Notes: generated from the sequence alone by a model not told the origin. 64,000 nt of DNA from Actinomucor elegans (GCA_026027325.1 JAMSLZ010000007.1:124001-188000); one strand, 5' to 3'. Counted from the stretch's first letter, positions 12,265 through 25,003 are shown. Numbers and translations: made by a program.

Positions 12265-14022
12265 TTAAAAGTCATAACCAGCAGCAACAGTGGCTGCTGC
12301 TGTATTCATGTCTACAGCCGGTCTCAAGAACGAATCAAAATACAAATTGAGTCTTTCAAAACAATCTTCGTATTGCATCGATACACGCGTGCCCACATAG
12401 CCGTCTGGGCGTATGATAACAACTTCAGGTAGCTGGACACCATACGACTTGTAACATTGTTGATCATGATCCAAAAACACATGTGCTAGACCATGAGGAA
12501 ACGTGGAATGTACCATAGCAGGTGGGGTATTAGTCAAATACTTGGTAGCTTCGTTTTTTGTAGAACTGGTGATATACAAGATGGAAAATAAGGCAGTGCA
12601 ATTGCTGGTGTGGGTGGCCATTTGTTGAGGTGGGTATACGATAGAAGAACTAGAAGAAATAGATGAAATAGAATACCGATGATGATGTGTGTGTGCATCG
12701 TAAGAATCAAATGAATCTCTAGGGTTATCAAACGAAGACTTGCGGTTTGTTGAATTAACAGAGGACATGCTGGATCGATGGTCTGTATTGGAAGAGGATG
12801 TAAAACTATGTCGATTACATCCGTTTGAATGGTTTTCATATCGTTGCAGGAATGAGCCGGGTGACCCCAATTTCCTAGTAAATGATTGTAATCTGTCATT
12901 GTTGGCTTCTTGCATGGAACCGCAAAAGACGAGTAACGTAAAAGTGAGACCATATTTCTTGAAACTCTGGACGCGATCGAGTAGTTGAAGGTGATTGGTT
13001 TTGATACTCTTCCATCGCTCATTTGATATCAAGGCAGATGCAGGTGTGTTTGTAGTGGTGGCGGTGGCGGTGGCGATAGGAGAAGAAGTGGTAGATGAAG
13101 AGCTGCTATTACTGCTGCTTATGATTGTATTGCGCTTTTTCAAGCTCACGTTTATATTTTTCTGGAGTATAGGAATAACAGACCATATAGTTGATAAACT
13201 GCCATTATTACTGGATGTGACCGAGTTGGATCTTTGTCTGCTTCGATTATGACTAGTTATAGTAGAGAGAACCTTTTTACTAGGCTCTCTTTTAGATTTG
13301 CCAGTGTCATCCTGCTGTGGTGGCAAAGGTGCTGGTAATCCTGCGTTGCTTAACAAATTGGAAGATAATGTTTGTGAAACTACAGGCTTCGTTATCGTGT
13401 TGGCTGACTGAGTGGACGTCATTAGTAGCAATTGGAACAAAGTATACGGTTTCAATTTGGCATTCGGAGCTAAACAACCCGCTGCGGCCATCGTATTCAT
13501 GCCAAGGTTGTCCTTGGAAGCTGATGGGGGCGCGATAAACTCAAAAGATGGGGTGCTGGCATTGATAGGGTCATTTTGTAGGGACAATAGCACGTCTTCA
13601 TCATCGGCATGGTTTAGAATGTTATTATTTACAGAAAATGCAGAATCACCAACAAAGCAGCTTTGAAGTCGTTTCAATTGATAAATCAAATCGCGTGAAT
13701 GAGATGCATTGACATTGGTAGATGTAATGCCTTCTTCTTGGGTTTTGTAATAATCGCCGATTAGATTGGAAAAGATACTGGAAGCTAGCAATACCTCTTC
13801 AGTCTTATGTCGTGCTTCTACTTCGAATGTTCCCAACAGTTGAGGCGACGCGTTATTTCGTAAACTGAGGGCTAGTTTCCAGCACAAGTTTTGTACCTGC
13901 TCTAGATTGGTGTTAGTATCGAATAGGCCTGGAGGATGGACGTTCTGTGCTGAACTGCCAATAAAAAAGTAGCTTGAATCAAAGCTGTATTCCTCACATG
14001 AACTTTGATCAGTTCCTTTGTG

Positions 14023-14064
<42 letters not shown>

Positions 14065-15334
14065 AGGTGATGGGATGCTTGAGCTGTAAGAGAAAAACAT
14101 ACCATTCCATCTTGTATAACTCTTTATTTGACCAAATTCGACTTTATAAGGGTCCAATACAGCTCTGATGTGATCAATGGCTGTTTGTACTGGGACTTCG
14201 TCATCAATTGAGACTTTACTCCAACTGGGTTTATGTTCAAAGGTAATATACAATTTGTTCTGATGACCTAAGTATGTGTGTAAATAGTCTATCCAGTTTC
14301 ATTTGTACGACAAGCAATACCTGTGACATATATGATGTCTTTTCCTTTACTGACTGTAGATATTTGTCGAATACCAGGAAAGTTGGTTGAAAGAATGGAT
14401 ATTTGTAGGGTATAAAATATTCTGGTAGTTGATTGCGAGTAAGCGCCTTTGTTCAATGCTACACCTGTGGATACAATTTGTACATCTCAGAAAAAATTCA
14501 GTCGGAAGTGTGTGCGAGTATTACCTAGTTTCTGTCTGACAAAGCTTGATTGGCCGTCTGCCACAACAATAGCCTGTGATTTCCACACTTTGACTTTCTC
14601 TGTATCCGTGTTCCTTAAATGTATCGTCTTTTTGGTCCTGAAATCATGTTCTGGATGCTGAGGACTATTTGGAATAGGTAATGGTCTATACTGATAATAT
14701 AAACTGAGATCTGTGGTTGAGGTAGGTGAAGAGGGTATACTATCTGACATGTTCTGGCTATTCAGAGGTTCTTCAATGTTGATAACCTCTTGCTTATACA
14801 CAACTTGAATACCTTGTTCTCTCTCGAGATACTCTTTGAATATGCCATGCACAATAGATTTCTCACAAGAAACACTATAATTGAACTGCGTTGTATCGTT
14901 TTCCCATAATCGTATACTTTGCTGATCCACATTGACGGATTGATTTCCGTAACCTTTATTTTGGTACAAGTCAAATTTCCAATGCTTGATGCCCTTTTGT
15001 GTAATTGCGGGTAATAGGTCGAGTTGATGTAATAGCTGTAAACTACGGGGAGAAAACAACACTAACTCGCTTTTTGGCTTCTTGGTGTTGTAAAGATTTA
15101 CTTTGTCTATAAATCAGATGATTACTATTGAACAATCCATCATAAATCAGCTCTTTTTACCTGTTATATGAACAGTCAATCCGACCTTTGAAAGTAAAAT
15201 AGCTGCATATAATCCGGATAACCCTGGAAAGAGAGAGAGAGTACAAACATTAATCACAATAGAAACTAAAGAAGTATTATGGGTGTAAAGTTACCAGAAC
15301 CAGCAATAAAAACCTCGCTTTCTTGTTCGCACAT
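12265..15334 (-). CDS. FAD-dependent monooxygenase, phenol-hydroxylase type, divergent, 901 aa
   Basis: Exons (minus) are 15334-15295, 15223-15161, 15106-14525, 14464-14321, 14267-14103 and 14015-12265; together they give exactly 902 codons. The N-terminal Rossmann motif is intact (IAGSGLSGLYAAILLSK, GxGxxG at 12-17). FSPRSLQLLHQLDLL and VVADGQSSFVRQKLG fit the FAD/PHBH fold. FFIGSSAQNVHPPG (about residue 336 on) aligns with the usual GDAAHxHpP motif, but the Gly-Asp pair that contacts FAD has become Gly-Ser. NLCWKLALSLR and LLGTFEVEARHKTEEV follow as in family members. The C-terminal thioredoxin-like domain ends with LPEVVIIRPDGYVGTRV. A Ser/Thr-rich insert of about 200 residues interrupts the second half. 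The protein is much longer than the usual ~600-650 aa. Catalytic competence is doubtful. Confidence 0.85.
14023..14061. repeat. 39-nt A-run (T-run on coding strand) inside an intron
   Basis: This uninterrupted homopolymer lies in intron 5 of the minus-strand monooxygenase, acting as an extreme polypyrimidine tract just before the acceptor at 14016-14017. An apparent ORF reading through it as poly-Phe is artefactual. Confidence 0.9.
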
Positions 15335-17192
15335 AGTGAAAACGTAATAGAGAAAAAGAAGGAACAGAAAAAAGTAACTGTAATAGAAGTAATTAGAGCA
15401 AATTAACCTGAATTAAATAAGCAATATGTAACACAAAACGTGAGTGGTTAGCTGCACCTGAGGCAGTTAATTACAATAAAGTTGAATAGTTTCAGTGTAT
15501 TTCATACATGTTCTTTTAAACAACGCACTGACAGCTAATTGATGATGCTTTGGAAAATGAGCACTTTTTTTTTCAAAATAAACCACGCAGCAGCCGTAAT
15601 CACGGCTATGTGCCACTCTAAATAAGGGCTATATCAAATTTAATCCTCATACTACTTATTCTAAACAGCGTTCAAAGGAAAGACAAGCCAGCTAATAAAG
15701 CGGGATTATCAGTATGAAGAGGTACCTTCATCACTATCATGGAATTTGAAGTTGTCTACAGTTAAAAAATCACTAATAACTCTTTTGATAGTATTACCCT
15801 TGTCATATGAAGCACGAAAAAAAACAGTTCAACAGAGTATAAATACTAATAGGACAGAACGCGATATGTGTCTTAAACCTTTAATAACGGATCTAGAATT
15901 ATGTCACAACGAACTAGCAGAGTGAAGCATACTGCGTGGCGGCACGTCTATAATTTGATCCCTAAGGTATTTTGATAATGGAGATATTACGAAGCTATAC
16001 TGGTCACTTTCATGGTTACAATACTATCGGGTTTAAACTCTCGGAATTAATTGACACAAGTCGTTTGGGCGGAGTGTAAATAACTTGTCCCTGAACATGT
16101 TTCGACAGAAATCGCGTAAATTATAGAATTCATCGCAAATCACTTTCTCAATCCGAGAAATATAGATATGCGACATAGTTTTATCTAATATAGCATTTAT
16201 AATAATCCTACTTTGAACAAAGTGTGCTGTATAAGGCTCTGACTCGTTTCCTTCTTCTCCAGTTTTAGAGGGAATTTTTTTTATTTCAATACAAAGCGTA
16301 TTTGTGATTCGAATAAAAGAATGAAGCTTTTTTTTCATAGCTCAAATTAATTACACAAGATAACGAGTGGCTTCTGCCATCAACTATTGTATGATTTTAA
16401 CTTTCATGGATAAACAATTTTAGTAACCACCACCTAGTTGGTACGATAGGCGAATTAATATACACGATCTCTGCCGATCTCGGCTAAAAGTCGCATCCAA
16501 TTAGTATTTCATGTTCAACATGAGATGTTGCAACAATTGAAACGCTAAATCGATTCCAATTTTCTTTGTACATGAAAGGATCTACGCTAATATAAAACCT
16601 TTGTTAACCAAATAATTTTTTTTTTTTCATAGTCCAATTAAAAAAGTCTATAATAGTGATCAGGTGCAAAGGTTTTCTTATCAATATAGCCCAAGTCGGC
16701 AATAATGATACTTGACCAGACATAGAAGCTTTCATTGGGGAAAAAAAAATTACGACTAAATCAAGGGCCGAACATAAAAGAAAAGGGTTAAGAAATGATT
16801 GAAACCTTTTTTTTATGCACTGGTTACTGAACTAACTGTCTTTAGGAGCTTTTGGTTACAATACCCGATAGTCAGGATTAATGATTAGTTTCCAACGCAA
16901 TTGCACAACAGGTTTATGATAAGGAAACGTGGTTGCTCTTGTCACGTATGCTTACATTTCTGGGTATAAGTACTTTATGATGCAAGGGCCACATCAGAGC
17001 TTTTTTAGACAAACACCGGCTTCAATGTCACGATATGAACTGGGATATCGTAGACAAGAAGCCGAACAAGATGAAAAAAAAAACCGGGTCAATAAAAATA
17101 AATAAATAAAAAAAAAAAAAAAAAAACTTGTTTGTAATAGAAAAATTGAAAAGTGGGGAAAATAAAGAATATTGCAGTTACACGGTACTTTA
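15335..17192. other. Intergenic, no convincing gene
   Basis: A single minus-strand ORF at 16033-16338 (101 codons, containing ISRIEKVICDEFYNLRDFC) looks faintly protein-like but has no recognisable family and no neighbours that splice to it. The rest is AT-rich with A-runs at 16740-16750 and 17108-17126. Confidence 0.45.
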
Positions 17193-18298
17193 TTATATGG
17201 CAGGCAGTTCCAGTAATTCTTTTTGTCTACGCTTGTAATGCTCACGTGTGGTCGCAACAGCCTTTTCGTTAGAACCATAGTATTTAACAATTATATAAAC
17301 CATGGTTACATTAATACTTGCTGACAATAATATGCAATTGGATTGAGGACATATACTCATTTGGTACACAGTCAATGTGATACCTGCTATAAATTGGATT
17401 ACTTCGAAAACAAACGCAGTATTCTATAGAGTATATCAGTAACAAAAAAAAAAAATGGAAATATATTGAGTGCTTACCTTGATCCGTGTCGTTTGTATGT
17501 TTGCACAGTGACAAAAGTAATAGCAGTACCTGAACACTTGTACAAAACTAATGATGGCTACTGCCAAGCTAGCGTATAAAGTTAACCTATTTTCTCGGCT
17601 TTCTCCCCCTGTTATTCCTTACCTTCCAAATATACTTTGGTCTTGTAACCAGGACCATATCATGAGGATCACAAACATATGCTGATACCAATGCAAGAAA
17701 GGAATCGATTTCTATATGTATTCATGTGAATAAAAAGTTAATTAAATTGCGCTTACAGTTTACCTTTCGCAATGCCAGTATAATAGTATCCAGGTACACA
17801 TAATAACGTAGCAAATAGCAAATATACATTGAATAAAACATCCTACCACCATAGTCTTTATATGCTGTATATTCGGCAGCTTGACAATACGTGAAATACC
17901 CGTTATCTTGATTATGTCGCTTGTAGAGATTACGTTAGTAAACGTGTAACAGGGTTTCTTTTTTCTTTTATATTCTTACTATTGTCAGCCAAAACGAAAT
18001 CGATGCGGTGTACCAAACATAGGTGCTACAGAGAATCATGGAACCGTTATAAAAGATCATTGCTTTGTGTGATCTATCAATGCGCGTTCTTTCTGCCATA
18101 TACCATCTTATGGCTACTATAGCCACAAAATAAATCACCCAGCTTTGATAAATGACCTAAAATTGACAGTTATAGTATATATCTATTTTATCGTAAGCTT
18201 AAATTTACACTCAAGTCTGACATGGGCGTAGTTCCATAAACCCATTGAAAGTCTTTAGATGCTGCAGGATTCAAATGATTCCAATCCCAAGTCAACAT
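17193..18298 (-). CDS. ELO-family very-long-chain fatty acid elongase-like, 277 aa
   Basis: ELO proteins are ER membrane 3-ketoacyl-CoA synthases that start each elongation cycle. Six exons (18298-18209, 18156-17980, 17919-17764, 17711-17623, 17568-17478, 17423-17193) sum to 278 codons, a typical ELO length. Hydrophobic segments alternate with family hallmarks: YLLRYYVYLDTIILALRK matches the 'YxSKyyElxDTvflvLrkk' region. IPFLHWYQHMF is the histidine box and FEVIQFIAG matches the 'lQFvi' segment. The basic C-terminus (KYYGSNEKAV...KRRQKELLELP) could aid ER retention. The histidine box reads H148-W-Y-Q-H152 instead of HxxHH, so the fourth box residue is Gln. An active-site loss or a divergent subfamily are both possible. 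No ORF in this stretch is long; the call depends on the spliced model. Confidence 0.82.
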
Positions 18299-18511
18299 GA
18301 TTAGTCGTGAAGAAAGAAATGTTTAAACTAAAGAAAAAGGAAGATACATTTGCTTACGTTAATTCAAGATAAAAGTTAAACATTTCGGTGTATTCATCGG
18401 TTTGTAGATCGGGAACAGCAACAAAAAAAAGGGAAGCCCAAACTGAATAAGTAGGAATATTTATATATAAAGAAAAATGACCTTCTTTAAAAGAGGGATA
18501 ATGTAATGATA

Positions 18512-19349
18512 TTAACAGCAACCACCAGATTGTTGAGGTTGAACAGCAGCACCTTGGCCGACCTTGACAGTAGACTTGGCTTGTTGCTGTTGTTGCATAG
18601 TCGAGCCCATTCTATCCTTAATTTGCTTAGCCATTGTCAAGAAGGCTTGTTCAACATTTGTAGCATCCTTGGCTGAAGTCTCCAAAAGAGGAATATGAAG
18701 ACTATCAGAGAATTCCTTTGCTTGATCTGTATCAACCACCTTTTTATCAACCAAATCACTCTTGTTACCAACCAACAACTTATTAACACCTTCGGCAGCA
18801 TAACGATCGATTTCTTGTAACCATTGCTTCACATTGTTGAAACTATCTTGGTCTGTAACGTCATAAACAACGATAATACCATGAGCACCTCGGTAGTAAG
18901 AAGAAGTGATTGTACGGAAACGCTCTTGACCAGCAGTATCCCACTACAAGTGATAAACGAGTTAATATATATATTGTATTTTTTTTAAAAAAGCTTTACT
19001 TACAATTTGCAACTTGACGGTCTTTCCTTCAAGTTCAATGGTTCTAATTTTCTATTTAAACAATAAAAGGCTAGATGAGAATCCCTAATTCTATAACATA
19101 TAATCAACAAAACTGTACAAAATCAACACCAATAGTGGAGATGTAACTTTCGGTATAAGTATCATCTGCGAAACGCAACAAGAGACAAGACTTTCCTACA
19201 CCAGAGTCACCAATAAGCAAAAGCTTGAACAAATAATCACTATTCAATGCGTGAGTAATTACAAAGTTCTTGGTTTCTTGGCATTATACAAGCCATTCAA
19301 GCTTTATTTTTAAATAAATGAGGCAAAGAACTTACTATTCGGGATTCAT
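18512..19349 (-). CDS. YPT1: Ypt1/Rab1 small GTPase, 204 aa
   Basis: Rab1/Ypt1 regulates ER-to-Golgi vesicle tethering. Exons are 19349-19336 (14 nt), 19239-19119, 19051-19004 and 18943-18512, exactly 205 codons. All G motifs are present: GDSGVGKS (P-loop), TIGVDF (switch I), [20 protein letters not shown] (G3 and switch II), NKSD (G4) and ETSAKDA (G5). The protein ends SGGCC, the double-cysteine geranylgeranylation signal. The N-terminus [20 protein letters not shown] is diagnostic of Ypt1/Rab1. The first coding exon is only 14 nt, so the start would be missed without splicing. It lies 213 bp upstream of the elongase start on the same strand, with its own promoter region to the right, containing GA-rich tracts at 19383-19412. 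Confidence 0.97.
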
Positions 19350-20328
19350 CTTGTATTAATTTAAAAGCAGTTGTATAAGATAAAGAGAGAGAGAAAAGAG
19401 AGAGAGAGCGAGAGATAATAGAAAAGGTTCCTTTTTTTTTGGGCTTACACGCTGAATAAACTAGTTTTCGGTTTAGGTGTGCCAATAGGGGTCACGCCAA
19501 ACGTCATCAGCACGTTTCCTTTTGAGCGTAGGTTTAAATAGTTTCATGTGGTAAACCCTTTGCATTCAAATGTTCAAAAGTTTGATTGCGCTCTTTGGCT
19601 ATAATGATTCATTTTCAAGCATGATAAGTTTAAAATACTAGTTCTTCTACCAAGTATCCATGCATATGATGTGATACCTTTTATATGTACAAGACTTGTG
19701 AATAATTCACGTTGAAAAAGGCAAAAGAATGTCGTATAGATCAACCTAGTTTTTCATTTGAAAGCAAAAAATAAAAATTATCATTATATCCTTTGATGGT
19801 CCATTTAATTCTATACAACTATTTCTAGAAGAAAAATTACCTAGAAAGTGAAGTATATAGTTTACTATGACAAAGCAGCATGAAGATCCAAGAAAATCAC
19901 AGTTGATCTGAAATAGTAAGATATACCGGCGGATTTGAATAGCGTTCTCCGCTGCCAATGAAAACCCCAAAATCAAAAAAGGAAACCAGGATTTCATGTT
20001 GTGTTCGGGCCCCAAATATCAAAATCCAGCAAATGAACTCGAGTTACACTTTGACAAAGCAGTGTATTCTACCAATTTTTCTGTATTTAATTGTTTTAAA
20101 TGAACAAGTAGGAAAAGATGGAAGACGCGTAATTAAAGATAGAATGCCGAGAATGGAAACACACAATATATGCTTTGTCCTACATTTTCAAGTATATAAA
20201 TGTCCAACTGAGCCCAGTGCTTTACGTTATCTCTTTTTTTTCCACTCTTGTTATCCCCTTCCCTTCATTTCCCTCCACCTTTGTTTCTAACTTTCTTTTC
20301 AAGGCAACCGTCATAAAAGAAAGAAGTA
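19350..20328. other. Divergent intergenic region (YPT1 / LysM gene)
   Basis: No gene is seen. It presumably carries the promoters of both flanking genes. On the YPT1 side there is a GA-rich purine tract (19383-19412). On the other side pyrimidine-rich DNA (20230-20300) precedes the LysM start. Confidence 0.5.
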
Positions 20329-22168
20329 ATGCAAATCATCAAATCAGCTTTATCAATTACATTTGCTATCTCGGCTGTTTCAGCATTTAGTTTGACCAGT
20401 AGAGCTGTCATTGTTCCTGGCAATATCACTCTCGCGTCCAATGATCGATTCGCCGCCAGTTACCTCGCTCCATTTGCAGCTGAAGATGCAGTAGATCATC
20501 CCTTTGAATTAATCGATGACCATGAAGACCTCATTCAGGATAGATCTGGTGCCATTGTCTCTCTCAGAAAGCGTGGTGATGATTGTACCAAGTATCACAA
20601 AGGTAAAATAGGCTGTCAATTGCAGAATATTCGTATTAATAATTTATTTAGTTGCCCGTGGTGAGAATTGTTATACTCTGAGTCTCAAGTACAACGTAGA
20701 CATGTCCAGCATCTATGAATGGAATAGTCATATCAATTCCAAGTGTACTAATCTTTATCCCGACAAATCTTATTGTGTTCAAAAGGATGGCGAAACCATT
20801 CTGCAAAACACCTGCGTTGATTCTTACTATGGTACCTCATAGAACCACGGGAATAATTACAGTAAATTAACATATATTCTTTCTATTCTATTAGTTACCA
20901 GTGCTGATAGCTGTATCACAGTCGCAAAGGCTCACGGCATTACTCTCGACCAATTCTATGATATGAATCCTTCTGTTAATAGAGGCGCTTGTGATAACTT
21001 GTTGACCGGTGGTACTTATTGTGTCAAGCAGGTTAAAAAGAAGATTGTCCAGAACGTTGCTTCTTTGAAGACCTCTACTACTTCTTCTCCTCGCAAGACC
21101 AAGCCTTCAAAAGCTCATACTCACAAGAAGAAGAAGTATTCCAAGAAGAGAAAACCTTCTAGAAAGAATAGAAAGTCTACTACTACTACTACCAAGAAGT
21201 CTACCACCACCAAGAAGACTACTACTAAGAAGACTACTACCAAGAAGACTACTACCAAGAAGACTACTACCAAGAAGACTACTACCAAGAAGACTACCAC
21301 TACCACCACTACCAAGCGTAGAACTACCACTGCCACTACCAAGCCCAGAACTACTACTCGTCGTACTACCACTACTACCACTACCACTACTGCCAAACCT
21401 ACAACCACCACTACTACCACTACTCAAAGAGCTACTACTACCAAGAAAGAGGAAGCTCCCAAGCCCACTGGTTCTTCTGACAAACGTAAATTGCTCCAAA
21501 AGGGTGCTGACTTTACTTACTACTGGATTGCCCATCCTGAAGACTACTCTCACACTGGCAAGGACGTTACTGTCAGAACCTGTGATGGTGATAGCATTGG
21601 CACTGTTTCTGAGCAATACGCTGATGCTCTTGTTATGGAAGGCACTGGCGTTCTCGGTAACAAGGTCGTCAATCTTGGTGGCTGTTCTTGCAGCAACTAC
21701 AAATGTTTCATGGAAGTCGACAAGAAAGAAGATCCTTATGGTTTAACCGGTAAGTTGAACTCAGATATGAAGATATATGCTTTAACTAAACTGAACATTT
21801 TTTTTAAAAAAAAATGATAGCTTATGGTAGTCCCCTTCGTCCTTACATCACCATTGCTGCTAATGATATCAAGAAAAACACCAAGATTTATGTTCCCTCA
21901 ATCGATGGTTGGGAAATTCCTGGTAGCTCCAAGAAGCACAATGGCTGTTTGCTAGTTGACGGTATGCAATCTGTCATTTTTTTTTTTTTTTTTTGTGAGA
22001 CACATACTAACTTTGTTTTATATAGACCGCAGTTGGAGTTTTGATAGCAACCATATTGATCTTTACGTTTACCGTAAAAAGAACTACAATACGCTCAACA
22101 GTGAACACAAGATCAGTGAAGTTGATATCTATGAAGGCGGTGACTGTAACCTTCTCAATTACACTTAA
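20329..22168 (+). CDS. Secreted LysM protein with Thr/Lys repeats and C-terminal 3D-like domain, 530 aa
   Basis: Exons are 20329-20602, 20652-20831, 20895-21749, 21821-21961 and 22026-22168, summing to 531 codons. A signal peptide (SALSITFAISAVSA) is followed by a propeptide-like stretch ending SLRKRGDD, with a dibasic KR. Two LysM-type modules follow: GENCYTLSLKYNVDMSSIYE and SADSCITVAKAHGITLDQFY, each with family Asn and Cys positions. A basic linker turns into Thr/Lys repeats (TTTKKTTTKK, 15-nt period at DNA level) and long Thr runs that are likely O-glycosylated. The C-terminus has paired Cys and a double-psi-barrel pattern (PYITIAANDIKKNTKIYVPS, then HNGCLLVDDRSWSF, HIDLYV) like 3D/expansin-type folds. 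LysM binds chitin or peptidoglycan oligomers. A wall-associated or effector-like role is inference. Confidence 0.85.
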
Positions 22169-22271
22169 TCTCATATGATTACTATATAAAGTAGTAATAT
22201 AAAGAATAAATAAACCTTTTAAGCTTTTTCCCCTCTACTTGGTTTCTTTTTTAATATATATCATAATGTTA

Positions 22272-23688
22272 CTAGCTCGAAATGAACAACGTTTCTCCGA
22301 ATGCTGTTGTAATAAACTGACTCTCGTGTATTAAGTGTTGTTCTCGATATTCTATAGTTAGATCTGATAATTGCTGTGAGGGTGATAAATAAGGCTCATT
22401 TGAATTCATAAAAGTGCCCCAATGGATACCAATAGATAGTGTAGGCGAGCCCAAGTCAATATGCGCTTTGACCGCTTCGTTTGGATTCATATGAAGCGAT
22501 TTTAGCATAGCTTGGGGTTCAAACGTACCAATAGGTAATGCCGCTAAGGTAAATGGGGAATAGAGGTCTCGAATGGATTCAAACAGTTCGGGTACATAGC
22601 CAGTATCACCACTATCGTGACAAAAACAGGTTAGCAGCTTTTATATTATTGTGTACCTGAATATATAATTTTTTTTTTTTTTACCAGAAGAAAATTCTAT
22701 TGGATTTGGATTTGATAACAAAACTACACCATAGAGATTCGTCCTTTTCAAAAGTAGATGAACAACTCTCGTGCTGCCAGGGCATTGTTATTATACAATA
22801 ACCAATTGTGCACTATTTGCTTACTTACCATGGCTGGAACACAGGCAATCAATATATCCGGTCTACCTTTATGATGGATTTCTTGCCACCAATCCAATTC
22901 TATCACATTGTCTACACCTCTTTTTAAAAACCATTCTCTCAGCCCTAATGGTATATACCATGTCACATTGTTGCCAAATTGCTTCACTGCATGTTCATCT
23001 AATAAACGTGTCAACCATGCCCTTATTTTATATAGCATTATTTTTTACCGAGATGATCGAAGTGATGATGTGAAACCAACACAATGTCCACAAATCCCTC
23101 TAGTTGTTCTAGTTGACAAGGCGGAGGCCTTAATCTCTTTTTATGCGCAAACACAGGATCTGTCAATATCCTCAACCCATCTAACGTAAATAAGCAAGTT
23201 GACTGTCCAAACCATGTAAAGCTCGTTCTATCCGAGATTTGGTCTAGTAATGGTTTGACAATGGGTAGACTATCCCTTAAATCCTGGTTGCATTTATGTC
23301 AGTTATTCGCTCCTGTTTTTTCTTTCTTTCTGGAAGCTGCTTGTTTTACCTGCTCTATCTTGGGCACTTGGTTGTTGTTGTTGATACCAAACCAATAAAA
23401 CACTGAATCAATCCAAGATAATGTGGGTTCTTTCCATTCTTTGAACGGGTTAACAAACTGTTTTTCGATTTTCAGACTTGCAAACTTGTCTTCTTTGCGT
23501 TTCAAGTGTTTGCGTTTGTGTACCACTTGCTGGCGAATGGCTTCTTTAAGGTCGGCTCGATGAGACGCTTGTAATGAATAATAGAGAAGGGCTGAAGCGC
23601 CCACAGTGGCAACGAGCGTAGGTATTGTATATGGATGGTCAAATGGTATAGGAAAATTGACGAACGAAGGTCGTTTATTCACTGGCAT
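22272..23688 (-). CDS. NAPE-PLD-type metallo-beta-lactamase-fold hydrolase, 390 aa
   Basis: Family members hydrolyse N-acylphosphatidylethanolamine to N-acylethanolamine; yeast Fmp30 is a mitochondrial relative. Exons 23688-23350, 23283-23049, 22998-22829, 22773-22685 and 22611-22272 give 391 codons with every junction in frame. There is one N-terminal membrane segment (TIPTLVATVGASALLYYSL) and a Lys/Arg-rich stretch. The catalytic fold shows TWFGQSTCLFTLDGLRILTD, then the zinc motif SHHHFDHLD (HxHxDH at 185-190). WYIPLGLREWF, LWCSFVIKS and CGDTGYVPELF supply further conserved metal-site context. IGIHWGTF supplies the late conserved His. All zinc ligands appear present, so it is likely active. 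Membrane anchoring at the N-terminus fits an organelle-membrane location; which organelle is inference. It converges with the LysM gene, with only about 100 bp between stop codons. Confidence 0.88.
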
Positions 23689-25003
23689 AATCGCAAGATG
23701 GTGAGAAAAGTATCAAAGCATATTAATCCCGCGGTTATCAAAACAGGCGGACCTTTATCCCAAACCCCAAACACTGATGATGCTCGAGAAAAGAAATAAA
23801 TAAGAGTGCACTAAAGAGCGCGTCTTTGTTACGTGTAACTACATCATACTCTCTCTCTCTGTTACTACTTGATGAAACTCTATTCTAGTTTTTAAATAAT
23901 AAATTATCCTTTACACCTATCTTTTTTATTCAGGATCACTCGTTTTTGTTATGGATTACTTCAAAATGGACCTGATATGCGGGATTTAAACATTCTACAG
24001 GCAGTACCCTAGTTTCCAATTTTTTAAATTTTGGCCATGTATTTTAGCTATGAGCATTTCATTTTAGAGATGTAGTTGATCGCTCCAAATTGGTTATTAT
24101 TACTGTGAGAATGTGTGCATATTTATTCTTGAATTTTTCTTTTATAAAAAAAAGTACGACTGTTTGTTGTAGAACCAACCCCATAAATGCTATAGAGTTG
24201 GACAGCAAGTCTAAATTTTCGGATATTATCTTTACATGATTTTATGCACAATTAAATCTCACATAAACCCGATGAAGCAACTTGGCGCTTCCCAAGTCAT
24301 TTCGCTTATACTGAATTTGAATCAAGCACAAAAAAAAAAATGGGTTTCTTGATCTCATGAATAGCCTTCATTAAAGTTTAAGAAAACTTGTTCAGCTCCA
24401 GCTGCCTAATCAATAACGGTTAATTGACTTCAGCGTTTATGTGTATATATATAAATCGAAAGAGGGCCAACTTTTATATAGAGAGATAAACATTTGTTTA
24501 AAGCCATGTTGGGGAACTTTAATGCTTAATTTACATTTTCTATTTGCAAAGTATACAAAAAAGTGGACCTTAAAGTCGATAAATGGTCACGATGTTAAAA
24601 ATGGCTAGTTTTTTTTCAAGAAAAATAGTGAGTATCCCTTACATCCAAATTTCTGGCCAACTAATTTGCATGAAAATGACCAACTCAAAAGATAGGCTTA
24701 TATATATCTGCATTATGTAAATGTATTCATATTGAATTTGAAAGACCCAAATTTTAATTTCATACTCAAGAATTGCAGACAATTGCTTTTTATCTTAAAT
24801 GACTCAGTGAATTAAGCAAAATATCAAAATGCTTTTGATGCATTAAGGATAGTTTGCCAATCCTAAGCAAAAAAAATCTGTCGAGTATCCTTATTTATAT
24901 GTTAAAGTATCCCACCCAATGAAAATCCATTGAAAATTAGACACTACTGACTTTCCCATTACTGACTTTCAGAATGGTTTCAGATTCTACTCCTTAATTT
25001 ATA
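23689..25003. other. Intergenic, AT-rich, no gene seen
   Basis: No ORF of interest is present. It holds the divergent promoter regions of the hydrolase and the F-box gene. A CT-repeat (about 23850-23863) lies close to the hydrolase side. Confidence 0.55.

Noticed and set aside
12534..14105. Several overlapping ORFs on both strands, including one with poly-Phe
   Set aside because: They are other frames of the monooxygenase. The poly-Phe comes from an intronic homopolymer that the spliced model removes.
16033..16338. 101-codon minus-strand ORF
   Set aside because: It is faintly protein-like, but there is no recognised family and no exons that join it, so it is not called as a gene.
21107..21616. 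Long minus-strand Ser/Gly-rich and Val-rich ORFs
   Set aside because: They are antisense shadows of the Thr/Lys repeat of the LysM gene.
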